Positions 45,992-47,034 of a DNA stretch of 64,000 bases are shown here, piece by piece. The stretch's first letter is position 1; the number at the start of each line of letters is the position of its first letter. The DNA comes from Crambe crambe (lineage: Eukaryota > Porifera > Demospongiae > Poecilosclerida > Crambeidae), in contig OZ004582.1 of the NCBI GenBank assembly GCA_963924555.1, positions 6,076,001 through 6,140,000 of the forward strand. Direction: 5' to 3'. Under the pieces are notes generated by a model, which searched no databases, had not been told where the DNA came from, and saw only the letters and a program-made list of their open reading frames with translations. A program made the position numbers and the translations under genes.

Positions 45992-46202
45992 AGCGTGGGC
46001 GTTTTGCGTGTCAAGCCTATATAGAGAGTGCTACCGCACTCTCTGATATGATTTCCTTATAAAAGTACCAAACAAACAAACAAATAAACAAACCCTTATG
46101 TTTCCATTCTGAGAAGCAGTGACGAATTGTGTTCCATCAGGACTGAAGTTACAGCATAATACTCCTTCTCCACTGCATCCACTGCTCTCGCTGGATATAG
46201 AC
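12754..46202 (-). CDS. APAF-1-like WD40 beta-propeller gene (12 exons seen, 5' incomplete)
   Basis: Twelve exons, each roughly one WD40 blade, can be read on the - strand with AG acceptors and GT donors; every junction after the first is in phase 0. Together they give about 520 residues. The final two exons read like the APAF-1 C-terminus: SFSPDGSQIV, SIEWWKPDGT, RFSPDFRTFVTIDNAGLLYI, then stop. In APAF-1 such propellers hold the protein inactive until cytochrome c binds; that role here is inference. No CARD or NB-ARC domain is in view, so the 5' part must lie right of 46202 or be unrecognised. Joining the exons at 44-46 kb to those at 12-19 kb rests on phase and blade continuity and implies a 25.9 kb intron containing seven intact transporter genes on the other strand. 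The alternative is a second, broken WD40 gene at 44-46 kb. Confidence 0.7.
13265..13387 (-). CDS. WD40 exon 11
   Basis: Acceptor TCACAG, 41 codons: IWNVSKKMEVTQQFTGSLYW then MIDVSFSPDGSQIVTLCDSI, E, donor GTAAT. With the next exon it resembles the penultimate APAF-1 blade, where a WW replaces the usual single W. Confidence 0.88.
13739..13867 (-). CDS. WD40 exon 10
   Basis: Acceptor TGTAG, 43 codons: VWSVSGDLLMKSTVMPLSAC then ARSCALSPDGSLAVAGFDDG, SMK, donor GTAATG. WD blade. Confidence 0.87.
13920..14225. repeat. Degenerate minisatellite in a WD40-gene intron
   Basis: Repeated units around CAATGGTCATCATG..AATAAACTACAATG, of irregular length. A related single unit is near 24575-24605. The 83-codon frame here is only repeat translated. 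Confidence 0.7.
14395..14526 (-). CDS. WD40 exon 9
   Basis: Acceptor TTTCAG, 44 codons: LWNSSTGSSIATLDYGKKGD to NRRIIASATSGLVL, donor GTAAG. WD blade. Confidence 0.85.
14844..14966 (-). CDS. WD40 exon 8
   Basis: Acceptor CTACAG, 41 codons from IWDAATGRHIATIAGRGVGV to DDSVKIVSIQESCVL, donor GTAAG. WD blade with a degenerate core. Confidence 0.85.
15098..15300. repeat. Decayed MITE end plus (GA)n microsatellite
   Basis: GTTGAACCTCCAAATAATGGACACATGGGACC and a distal GGAGGTTCC resemble a degraded copy of the CAGTGGAACC MITE. A (GA)n run occupies about 15270-15295. Both lie in an intron of the WD40 gene. Confidence 0.5.
15304..15447 (-). CDS. WD40 exon 7
   Basis: Acceptor TCACAG, 48 codons: VIQVKKEGGKWSAQTSWRVY, then CAHNYEVLKCFFSPDDSKVA, SCCHKEHK, donor GTATG. 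WD blade. A (GA)n microsatellite lies just left of its donor. Confidence 0.85.
15668..16015. repeat. ~170-bp direct tandem duplication
   Basis: The block beginning near GAAATTGTACTACAGTCTCC at 15668 and ending in a GTGGTTCAGGTGAGTATCTA stretch is repeated from about 15842. The second copy has small indels. It lies in the intron between WD40 exons 6 and 7; the 139-codon - frame across it is not WD40 and looks fortuitous. Confidence 0.75.
16309..16331. repeat. Poly-A run
   Basis: More than 20 consecutive A on the + strand, in a WD40-gene intron. It may mark an old retroposed tail, but nothing recognisable precedes it. Confidence 0.6.
16449..16580 (-). CDS. WD40 exon 6
   Basis: Acceptor TATAG, 44 codons from LVKGAKAEVLDLCLPTFNDS to IAVGYVQGTLQ, donor GTGAGT. 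A degenerate blade with SWIFSNTGDKIAVG in the FSPDG position. Confidence 0.8.
16851..17000 (-). CDS. WD40 gene exon 5, inter-blade insert
   Basis: Acceptor GATAG, 50 codons in phase 0: ILWNEEREEASSHMISAVQY then HRRFSTHFAKEGSKYEPMVL, CHIHKEKKLK, donor GTAAG. It begins like a blade but lacks the FSPDG core. It probably completes one blade and forms a charged loop between the two propellers, a position where APAF-1 also varies. Confidence 0.72.
17042..17620. repeat. Minisatellite, units of ~65-85 bp
   Basis: Six to seven copies of a unit containing ACCAAATGGCTTGGGACATT, GAAACATCAAAAGAGAAATC and CAGTTGCTAGAACC. Units vary by an optional CTACACTTTTACCAACAT insert. It occupies the intron between WD40 exons 4 and 5. 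Confidence 0.85.
17943..18068 (-). CDS. WD40 exon 4
   Basis: Acceptor AATAG, 42 codons: VWSLPHGLLLQDLPQHWDYV then NCVLFSPKTQNILSAADNGI, IK, donor GTAAA. WD blade. Confidence 0.85.
18440..18640. mobile_element. Right half of a MITE related to 31461-31897
   Basis: Shares CATGTCACTCGGCCC.AGCAG, ACCTGCGGAAATTTTTTAT and CCTCCGAAAATTTATACG with the right half of the 437-bp element at 31461-31897. The left half is absent. It sits in a WD40-gene intron. Confidence 0.7.
18736..18861 (-). CDS. WD40 exon 3
   Basis: Acceptor CTGCAG, 42 codons in phase 0 starting VWDATSGECTADLDHGEEAV and ending DASKLITGDTGGNVK, donor GTATG. A standard WD blade and the first exon of the compact right-hand cluster. Confidence 0.85.
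19190..19480 (-). other. Coding-like segment of unknown origin
   Basis: On the - strand, short open stretches read HEWTKRQAQTAESIMDMNSR, GEFVITSEHFNKVVYIWHN and, in another frame, YMPELLQQCALFYLIFYQCR. They look protein-like but have no family I can name and are not WD40. It may be a decayed transposon gene or exon. Confidence 0.3.
19729..20167 (+). mobile_element. Hairpin-ended element, family C, shortened copy
   Basis: Starts with the hairpin at 19729-19750 (AGAGAGTGC, GGTA, GCACTCTCT), then a TAGGGTTAGT motif and a ~270-bp body shared with 30478 and 55618. It ends in the right arm of the family-C foldback (GGCAGTGATGTAGGGATTAT ... GGCCTTTTTATTTAGCA). The left arm is missing. Confidence 0.75.
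20302..22039 (+). pseudogene. Full-length POT/SLC15-like gene, broken
   Basis: The start MALTCLSTYKLNLLKNKE and all family blocks can be followed: ADIYWGRYKMI, DQMTDASSADI, FLKWYIW, the LDFNFNHWLIKEP linker, QSPYSMKG, RYGCGTWYLL and the tail NYYSHYTMQNGVDS. An in-frame TGA at 20548-20550 replaces an Arg codon in the IRRSLF segment. Further frame changes follow near 20580-20720, and 21236-21520 is scrambled. At least four lesions make function unlikely. Confidence 0.9.
22040..22732. other. Intergenic; 20-nt poly-G tract
   Basis: Holds an uninterrupted run of 20 G at 22324-22343 and AT-rich flanks; no gene seen. The 90-codon frame starting at 22421 has no recognisable content. Confidence 0.6.
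22733..24391 (+). CDS. POT/SLC15-like transporter, 552 residues
   Basis: Intact single exon from ATG (MASASFSTCKLMLRRNRG). ADVYWGRYKMI is at about residues 79-88, GAVQTN..FGIDQ at about 135-148 (second Gly of GG changed to Ala), FSNWYIW near 160, the linker at about 195-288, QSPYSMKG in TM10, and RYGCGTWYLL. The tail is NYYSRYTMYNAVES, the form I take as ancestral. The linker has NCNH where most copies have NFNH and EPASSN instead of EPVSEN. N-glycosylation sequons and paired Cys occur in the loop after TM7 (NCSTES..NCFQRE), presumably lumenal or extracellular. Confidence 0.94.
   Translation: MASASFSTCKLMLRRNRGIILIILWSLSELIVLNFGISSVFYDNKYDLTTGEKLYTKIASYIIVILTTLLCPVLGWVADVYWGRYKMIRRSLFIMWLATIALGIVSVLPNSLPNAAIIKEVSNIALFAALLFSLGAVQTNIVQFGIDQMPDASSANITSFSNWYIWVWCASFTVVTFSSNCVCSKYTAVAKLLLPACTTLALCLDYNCNHWLIKEPASSNPLKLIYRVMCFAWKNKYPCQRSAFTYCDDKHYSRIDFAKQKFGGPHTTEQVEDVKTFWRILLIFLIYALYIGFINNNYIVANGLRYQLRNRNLKQESVTNCSTESISNCFQRETAYNVGYLVSIVIVPLYQLVPYRFIEAKVSVFMRFNAGLFLGFISMVGYLILEVTGHMKMDANSTNITCLLTIEKDNYSIENSFPLDYKWMMFPDCLSVFSNFFMLSAVIQFVCAQSPYSMKGLIFGLSFGVFGFSFFIVHTILLQPIVHTVHKWPPNRYGCGTWYLLAASIVLLLIFAITCFLSWKYKKRQRGDVLPNEHIFAINYYSRYTMYNAVES
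24627..24833. repeat. Two adjacent foldback hairpins
   Basis: First: arms GTTATAACATGGGTGCCA and complement at 24631-24648/24687-24704, with a loop containing GCCCTCGGGACTCGGG. Second: 23-bp perfect arms (TGCCTAACAGTAGGTTTTCT...) at 24777-24799/24811-24833 with loop TGCCTCAGGCT. Probably short foldback transposon relics. Confidence 0.8.
25366..25504. repeat. Foldback hairpin with GC-rich loop
   Basis: Arms GTTAGACAGC..GGGATCTAAGTTATTTAGACACCC and their near-complement end at 25504. The loop carries CACCCTCGCTTCGCTCGGG. Same style as the hairpins at 24627 and 55155. Confidence 0.8.
25993..27624 (+). CDS. POT/SLC15-like transporter, 543 residues
   Basis: Intact single exon from ATG (MSFACPSNWKLKLCRKKG). 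It carries ADVYWGRYKMI, the linker DYNFNHWLIKEP..VEDVKTFW, IPLYELLLQ in TM8, QSPYSMKG and RYGCGTWYLL. The pre-TM5 motif is GGFFAS rather than GGLQVN, and TM5 reads FCNWYIWAANVGY, so the region facing the transport path differs from most copies and substrate may differ. The tail NYYSRYVMYNSVEDIST is longer than average. FFSDCICTLY before TM6 retains two Cys seen in nearly every paralogue. Confidence 0.94.
   Translation: MSFACPSNWKLKLCRKKGMILVIIWSLFTEVLYYFIKFSVLDLDDRSYIKILANIILALLALLCPVMGWIADVYWGRYKMIRRSLFIMWLATIGICLISLIPDGLHHAQIIKEATDILFLIMLYISMGGFFASVVQFGVDQLPDASSNDITAFCNWYIWAANVGYAIRIFFSDCICTLYITLAKVLLPACVTIALCLDYNFNHWLIKEPVSENPLKLIYRVMRYAWKNKYPRQRSAFTYWDDKRYSRLDLAKHKFGGPFTTEKVEDVKTFWRIVVFILITLAYVSFNVSSLSVAKNMKYHLRNARVRTTSCSIEDISRCFQSEAPNYLGYFLVIAVIPLYELLLQRLMPRPSLFTQFNIGMCLAFLSMIGYLSLEIGGHIKIGHNETNITCLLVLKKSDYSIKNSLPLDHKWIMIPKFFYILSYFFLYSAAVKFVCAQSPYSMKGLMFGLGFGIYEFSNIAGYLMLLPFRYTAHKWPPNRYGCGTWYLLSVSIVLLLVCITFYVLTRRYKNRQRGDVLPNEQIFATNYYSRYVMYNSVEDIST
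27980..28040 (+). promoter_or_regulatory. Conserved upstream block with TATA-like boxes
   Basis: TATTAAAACATG..ACTAT.ATAAATAAACA.TG.AAACC..CTATAAAATA recurs 80-100 bp before the ATGs at 28128, 34295, 36822 and 39438. The fixed spacing suggests a core promoter or first transcribed segment kept through duplication. No transcript data. Confidence 0.45.
28154..29761 (+). CDS. POT/SLC15-like transporter with altered start
   Basis: Intact from MMVHKNKGMILIFLWSL to the tail YYSRYTMYDSVNFS, about 535 residues. The frame is open upstream to about 28115 but has no ATG before 28154. The ATG equivalent to other copies is at 28128 (ATGGCTACTTCTTG), but a one-base shortening of the following T run sends it to a stop after nine codons. 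Translation must therefore begin at 28154 or 28157, by leaky scanning or from a changed start. Other features: GGLQVN intact, QIPYTMKG in place of QSPYSMKG, RYGCETWYLL, linker DFTKQKFGGPF. N-terminal loss is only ~10 residues before TM1. Confidence 0.88.
   Translation: MMVHKNKGMILIFLWSLTGWIAYHFIQFSIINAKEMIGLHAIIATILSGSALLMGTLFFPVLGLIADVYWGRYKMIRRTLFIMWLATIAICVGLIVPDNYPQVRQAFTVPFIMILFISLGGLQVNIIQFGIDQLPDASSADIIAFSNWFAWIWSVGYIITAFSLKCICKKYDTVAKLLLPACMTLALCLDYNFNHWLIKEPVSENPLKLIYRVMHYAWKNKYPRQRSAFTYCDDKHYSRIDFTKQKFGGPFTTEQVEDVKTFWRLSLFTNIMIFFYGFCASSKYLTYSIRYHLSDLNFTESAYCSTQDVRTHFQKVSIYACGHLMIIVAVPLYELVLHRIMQVPRLSILTKFNIGIFFTFLSMSGYLSLEATGHIIKLDANKTKCWLEIDLLEHDHSFKNPLPLDYKWFMLPESLHIISNYLLLFATIQFICAQIPYTMKGLMSGWIFGAYGCSIIVGGILLLPITAHKWPSSRYGCETWYLLSMSIVFLLVFIFASILSWRYKKRQREDTLPNEHIFAIDYYSRYTMYDSVNFS
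29762..30477. other. 3' flank with displaced ancestral gene end
   Basis: At about 29950-29972 the sequence TTTTTACGATGTAGTGGAGTCATAG resembles the coding end (..YNAVES stop) of other family members, about 200 bases after the present stop. The remainder matches the 3' flanks of the 34-41 kb triplicate. No gene seen. Confidence 0.6.
30478..30740 (+). mobile_element. Hairpin-ended element, family C, partial
   Basis: Hairpin at 30478-30499 (loop GGCA, one base off the others), TAGGGTTAGT, then the family-C body (ACTCTCTGTATCTCTTCTAT, AACAATGCAGAAGATGATG, GTCAACGATC.GCACCAGCC). It stops near 30740 and runs into CpG-rich DNA; the foldback end is absent. Confidence 0.75.
30741..30905. other. CpG-rich patch
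   Basis: Dense CG dinucleotides (AATTCGCGCGAAC, CCGCGAGCGGATGGCG, TCACGCGAACG) in otherwise CpG-poor DNA; a similar patch is at 32600-32815. It is probably a recent mobile sequence, since CpGs decay in methylated genomes. The two overlapping + frames show nothing recognisable. Confidence 0.4.
31340..32430. repeat. Satellite of ~41-bp units, interrupted by a MITE
   Basis: More than ten units of TCAGACTGCCAGTCACATGA followed by CCACAAAGCCCAACATATA. The array is split by the 437-bp element at 31461-31897. Units become shorter and more degraded towards 32400. Confidence 0.88.
31461..31897. mobile_element. 437-bp MITE with TA flanks
   Basis: Terminal inverted repeats CCGTAATCGTATAAATTTTC and its complement, flanked by TA on both sides, as for Tc1/mariner-type insertion. 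It sits inside one unit of the 41-bp satellite, so it is younger than that array. No transposase frame. A half copy is at 18440-18640. Confidence 0.85.
32600..32815. other. CpG-rich patch upstream of a gene fragment
   Basis: CGCG-rich stretch (GTGAATCCGCGGG, ATTCGCGTAAGCTCGCGC) similar in style to 30741-30905. It directly abuts the transporter fragment at 32822, so it probably arrived by insertion or rearrangement there. Confidence 0.4.
32822..33004 (+). pseudogene. N-terminal fragment of a POT/SLC15-like gene fused to 3'-flank DNA
   Basis: Reads ATSCFKCGTMLHKNKGMILI, FLWSLTGWIAYYFIE, NAKEMIGLH, close to the 28154 gene. The ancestral ATG is GTG here (32822). After about 32975 the sequence switches to CTTCCAAATATCTATTGCTAA, which is 3'-flank sequence also seen near 30105, so a deletion removed the whole middle and end of the gene. 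Confidence 0.85.
33066..33252. mobile_element. Family-C foldback, truncated
   Basis: Left arm (GGCCATGTAGGGTTAGTCTG, CAAAATTATGCTGCCTTC), loop, and the first part of the right arm (GCAGTGATGTAGGGATTATT) of the foldback found whole at 56161-56438. The outer right arm is missing. Confidence 0.8.
33253..34169. other. Orphan 3' flank of the 34-41 kb gene group
   Basis: Matches the 3' flanks at 35936-36600 and 38469-39200, including the displaced end ACAATGCAGTAGAGTCTTAG at about 33424-33443, and holds two diverged tandem passes of it (from ~33480 and ~33760). It implies an earlier gene copy whose coding part is now only the fragment at 32822-33004. Confidence 0.65.
34170..34230 (+). promoter_or_regulatory. 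Conserved upstream block
   Basis: Same block as at 27980-28040, here ATGGATTATAATAAATAAAC then CAGCTACTATAAAATAATAA, about 65-125 bp before the ATG at 34295. Confidence 0.45.
34295..35935 (+). CDS. POT/SLC15-like transporter, triplicate copy 1
   Basis: Intact, 546 residues, from ATG (MATARFNCTKMLHKNKGMAL). ADVYWGRYKMI, VGLQVN..FGIDQLPGTSS (first Gly of GG is Val; Gly for the usual Asp after LP), FSNWYYW, the linker with PRRRSAFTYSDDKRHS instead of PRQRSAFTYCDDKRYS, VPLYELVLY, QTPYTMKG and RYGCETWYLL. The tail is DYYSRYTMHNSINSS. It shares the RRRS and YSDDKRH changes with the copies at 36822 and 39438 only, so these arose before the triplication. Confidence 0.94.
   Translation: MATARFNCTKMLHKNKGMALILLWSLSGWITYSCIALFIISAKEIIGLHAYVSAILYGALLIGALLFPGLGLIADVYWGRYKMIRRSLFIMWLATIAICVGYIIPDNYPQVRQAFITLFAVILSFSTVGLQVNIIQFGIDQLPGTSSARIIEFSNWYYWIFSVGYIIAAFSLEGVCKKYTAVSKLLLPVCLTLALCLDYNFNHWLIKEPVSENPLKLIYRVMHYAWKNKYPRRRSAFTYSDDKRHSRIDFAKQKFGGPFTTEQVEDVKTFWRIFIFLSIMVLFYGFFYSTALVTTSIEYHLSNLNFTESAYCSAQEISNRFQKVSLYGCGYLVVIVAVPLYELVLYHFMQVPRLSILTKFNIGIFFAFLSISAYLSLEVAGHIKLDADETKCQLRVEFTLAEHNHSFKYTLPLDYKWIMLPESLRVVSYYFMFSGAIQFICAQTPYTMKGLMSGWLYGAYGCSIIVSNIILLPITLTTHKWPPNRYGCETWYLLSVSIVLLLVFIFSSILSWRYKKRQREDTLPNEHIFAIDYYSRYTMHNSINSS
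36690..36750 (+). promoter_or_regulatory. Conserved upstream block
   Basis: TTATTAAAACATGGACTATA, ATAAATAAACAATAGAAACC, CTACTATAAAATAATAATAG, ending ~70 bp before the ATG at 36822. Confidence 0.45.
36822..38468 (+). CDS. POT/SLC15-like transporter, triplicate copy 2
   Basis: Intact, 548 residues (MAPARFNCMEMLYRNKGMAL). It differs from its neighbour at 39438 mainly in the first loop (VVHFFISAKE) and in keeping DQLPDASS, which the other two copies changed to PGxSS. An extra Ile (YIIIAAFS) lengthens TM5 by one residue. RYGCEIWYLL and QTPYTMKG as in the group. From about codon 170 to 400 it is nearly identical to the 39438 gene, more so than in the N-terminal third, which may reflect gene conversion. 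Confidence 0.94.
   Translation: MAPARFNCMEMLYRNKGMALVLLWSLSGWAMFSFVVHFFISAKEMIGLHVSLTAILECGALLIGTLLFPIIGLIADVYWGRYKMIRRSLFIMWLATIAICVGYIIPDNYPQVRQAFIIPFTVILSFSTVGLQVNIIQFGIDQLPDASSARIIAFSNWYAWIFSVGYIIIAAFSLEGVCKKYTAVSKLLLPVCLTLALCLDYNFNHWLIKEPVSENPLKLIYRVMHYAWKNKYPRRRSAFTYSDDKRHSRIDFAKQKFGGPFTTEQVEDVKTFWRIFIFLSIMALFYGFFYSTALVTTSIKYHLSNLNFTESAYCSAQEISNRFQKVSVYGCGYLVVIVAVPLYELVLYHFMQVPRLSILTKFNIGIFFAFLSISAYLSLEVAGHIKLDADETKCQLRVGFSLAEHDHSFKYTLPLDYKWIMLPESLRAISFYFMLSGAIQFVCAQTPYTMKGLMLGWLYGAYGCSIIVGYILLLPITLTTHKWPPNRYGCEIWYLLSVSIVLLLVFIFASILSWRYKKRQREDTLPNEHIFAIDYYSRYTMHNSINSS
38860..39051 (+). repeat. 96-bp tandem duplication in a 3' flank
   Basis: The block ATTCTGTTATTGAAAGTTTA through CGATCACTTTCAGAGTGCAT occurs at 38860-38955 and again at 38956-39051. 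Present once in the other units. Confidence 0.88.
39307..39365 (+). promoter_or_regulatory. Conserved upstream block
   Basis: AAACATGGACTATAATAATA and CAGCTATTATAAAATAATAA, ending about 73 bp before the ATG at 39438. A small deletion in ATAAATAAA relative to the other copies opens an upstream in-frame ATG at 39333. Confidence 0.45.
39438..41081 (+). CDS. POT/SLC15-like transporter, triplicate copy 3
   Basis: Intact, 547 residues from MAPARFNCMEMLYRNKGMAL. The frame is also open to an ATG at 39333, adding 35 residues (METSYYKIIIEY...), but those bases correspond to the untranslated flank in the sister copies, so 39438 is chosen. Distinctive changes: KMIQRSLF for KMIRRSLF, FSNWFAWAYNVGY in TM5, SISADLSLEVIGH (Asp in a helix where sisters have Tyr). 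The tail is MHNSINSS. Confidence 0.93.
   Translation: MAPARFNCMEMLYRNKGMALVLLWSLSGWAMFSFVVHSMTSAKEMIGLHVSLTAILEYGGLLIGALLFPIIGLIADVYWGRYKMIQRSLFIMWLATIAICVGYIIPDNYPQVRQAFIIPFTVILYFSTVGLQVNIIQFGIDQLPGASSARIIAFSNWFAWAYNVGYIITAFSVEGVCKKYTAVSKLLLPVCLTLALCLDYNFNHWLIKEPVSENPLKLIYRVMHYAWKNKYPRRRSAFTYSDDKRHSRIDFAKQKFGGPFTTEQVEDVKTFWRIFIFLSIMALFYGFFYSTALVTTSIKYHLSNLNFTESAYCSAQEISNRFQKVSVYGCGYLVVIVAVPLYELVLYHFMQVPRLSILTKFNIGIFFAFLSISADLSLEVIGHIKLDADETKCQLRVEFTLAEHDHSFKYTLPLDYKWIMLPESLRVVSYYFMLSGVIQFVCAQTPYTMKGLMSGWLYGAYGCSIIVSNIILLPITLTTHKWPPNRYGCETWYLLSVSIVLLLVFIFASILSWRYKKRQREDTLPNEHIFAIDYYSRYTMHNSINSS
41082..41724. other. 3' flank of triplicate copy 3
   Basis: Carries the displaced ancestral gene end (ACAATGCAGTAGAGTCTTAG) at about 41235-41254, then flank sequence shared with the other units up to about 41710, where the family-D MITE begins. 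No gene. Confidence 0.65.
41725..42000 (+). mobile_element. MITE, family D
   Basis: Left end GCGCAAAAAATTTCTTCTAA, AAGTAGGGATAGCC. Right end is a hairpin with arms AATACTATCCCTACTTCACT and its near complement, ending at 42000. Inverse copy at 10533-10805. It interrupts the 3' flank of the third triplicate unit, so it post-dates or coincides with that duplication. Confidence 0.78.
42001..42604. other. Intergenic upstream of the 42605 gene
   Basis: AT-rich, no gene. A TATA-like TATAAAGTATAAATATAC at about 42471-42488 lies ~120 bp before the ATG and could be its promoter. Confidence 0.4.
42605..44194 (+). CDS. POT/SLC15-like transporter, 529 residues
   Basis: Intact and shorter than most because the TM1-TM2 loop and the loop after TM7 are trimmed. 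The start is MALSSFKLMCSTNKGMIIVL. The POT motif is ADIRWGRYKTI, with Arg in place of the conserved Tyr, and Thr-Ile closer to the classical POT signature. It has GGLQIN..FGVDQIPDASS and FSNWYVWVRCIGY. The usual HKWPPxRYGCG is KKSPPSRYGCGMWYLL. The tail is NYYSRYTMSNSASVIS. It lies in the proposed 25.9 kb intron of the WD40 gene, 510 bp left of WD40 exon 2 and on the other strand. Confidence 0.94.
   Translation: MALSSFKLMCSTNKGMIIVLLWALSGWIMFHYGTRHILNTDEVNRLSGRVEVYLIDVLGGISAVLVFPVIGWIADIRWGRYKTIRWCLFTMWLTTIAMCLVSLLAKTIQTPLLIPLYAILFFSLGGLQINIIQFGVDQIPDASSTDLIAFSNWYVWVRCIGYIIAVFSVNCVSEKYTVVAELLLPVCTTLALCLDYNFNHWLIKEPTSENPLKLIYRVMHYAWKNKYPRQRSAFTYSDDKRYSRIDFAKQKFGGPYTTEKVEDVKTFWRVLLIYILGSLFFGFIYGSLSAEKFMRHHLRNFSSNLSSFKNCFQEEAVYNSGYFLIIAVVPLSELALQRFIGRLSLFAKFNIGVLLVFISTVVYLSLEVAGHIKLGINGTNIKCMLENKDNDLLPLDFKWSILPECLHITADFLLLSTGVQFICAQSPYSMKGLLFGFGYGVYGFLLFMSDILLLSIIDIVKKSPPSRYGCGMWYLLSLSVVQLLVCILACVVSRSYKKRQRGDTLPNEHIFAINYYSRYTMSNSASVIS
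44475..44703. repeat. Minisatellite abutting a WD40 exon
   Basis: Units of AGATATAGCTATGTACCTTA plus GCAGTAGCTAAATGTATCTT, five to six copies with optional segments. It ends exactly at the donor of the WD40 exon at 44704, so it is intronic. The 120-codon frame through it is repeat translation. Confidence 0.85.
44704..44829 (-). CDS. WD40 exon 2
   Basis: Acceptor ATGTAG, then 42 codons in phase 0: LWNLSSSSVILCFHGHSSQV, followed by RGCIFSKSGSQLASASLDHY and AK, donor GTACAT. It has the GH...V..C.FS..G..LAS.S.D blade pattern. The reading matches the exon layout at 13-19 kb exactly. The donor abuts the minisatellite at 44475-44703. Confidence 0.82.
45100..46044 (+). mobile_element. Hairpin/foldback element, family B
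   Basis: The foldback at 45100-45431 has arms of ~145 bp (GATGTAGGCTTGAGTACATG, CATAAACCCTACATCG). Next come TCACTTGTTTGCATAC and a body with a ~160-bp direct repeat (about 45640-45795 and 45800-45953, each ending GTCGGGAGTTATGGCTGTCA). Then (ATT)n at about 45955-45990, ATAGGCTTGA-complement, and the hairpin at 46023-46044. It is inserted between two WD40 exons. No protein coded. Confidence 0.8.
46094..46202 (-). CDS. WD40 exon 1 of those seen
   Basis: Follows acceptor ATGCAG and reads, after one carried base, SISSESSGCSGEGVLCCNFS then PDGTQFVTASQNGNIR, a clear WD blade. The donor is GTTTGT, weaker than the others and adjacent to a (GTTT)n run. The incoming phase differs from all other exons, as expected if the exon before it encodes a linker rather than a blade. 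Confidence 0.7.
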
Positions 46203-47034
46203 CTGCATGTGTGTATACATTGATTGGTTATATATGATTATCATAGCCAAATTGATTATGTTTATGATTAATTTTTACAATGAGATGTTCAAGGGATAGA
46301 AATGAAATTTGACAAATACAACATGAAATTTTGTCAACTATATGCTCACCACTTTTGCAGTGAAACTACAGTATATGCTTGTACACTAGCTCTCTCTAAT
46401 GAGGCCATTCATGTGAATATTTCAAAAGAATATAATCCCGTGTTGACTATATCGAGCATTTGCACGCTCGTGTAGATGATATTTTTTTATGCGAGATTAC
46501 TGCCGTTTTTACGCCTTTTTCTGCAGAATTACAAGATAAAGCGCGCTTAGCGTGTATCTCCAACATATTGCATACTTACATGCTTTAGCAGATCATACGT
46601 ACATGTAATTGCGCACTGAATTCTACACTGGATCTTATGGAAGACAATATAGCTAGCTACATGTAGTATGAAAATTTCATGGAATAAACTTTGGTGCATA
46701 TGGTTTTGCAAATATTGGAGAGTGAATTATAATAATCATAAATTCGTTGAAAATAGTCATCCTTGTATACTTCATGCTGGTTCTTTGATGATACAGGTTG
46801 GGAGCAGTAGTTTGGCCAATTCAATGTATTTTGAACAACTTTTGTACAATAGCAACATTGATGCAGTATGTACGAACTGTCACTCCCATGAAGAGTACTC
46901 ATGGGAAGTGAAGTAAGGATAGAGTAGTTGGGTGATATGGGCGTGGTTATTGTAATTAGGAGGGGTAGCTCTCGTTTATGAATTTTTTTGAACATTATAT
47001 TATATACAGCCAAGAGTTCAGATTACACTTCCTA
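46203..47034. other. Right of WD40 exon 1: no gene recognised
   Basis: Contains a family-D-like fragment near 46895-46965 (GGAAGTGAAGTAAGGATAG, GTAATTAGGAGGG) and a CpG-bearing stretch at 46440-46560. I searched the - strand for the next APAF-1-like exon (linker or NB-ARC) and saw none convincing. The ~118-codon frames on each strand have no recognisable content. Confidence 0.5.

Noticed and set aside
46657-47013. 118-codon - frame and 82-codon + frame over the same bases
   Set aside because: Mutually overlapping, low-complexity, no family match, no splice or start context.
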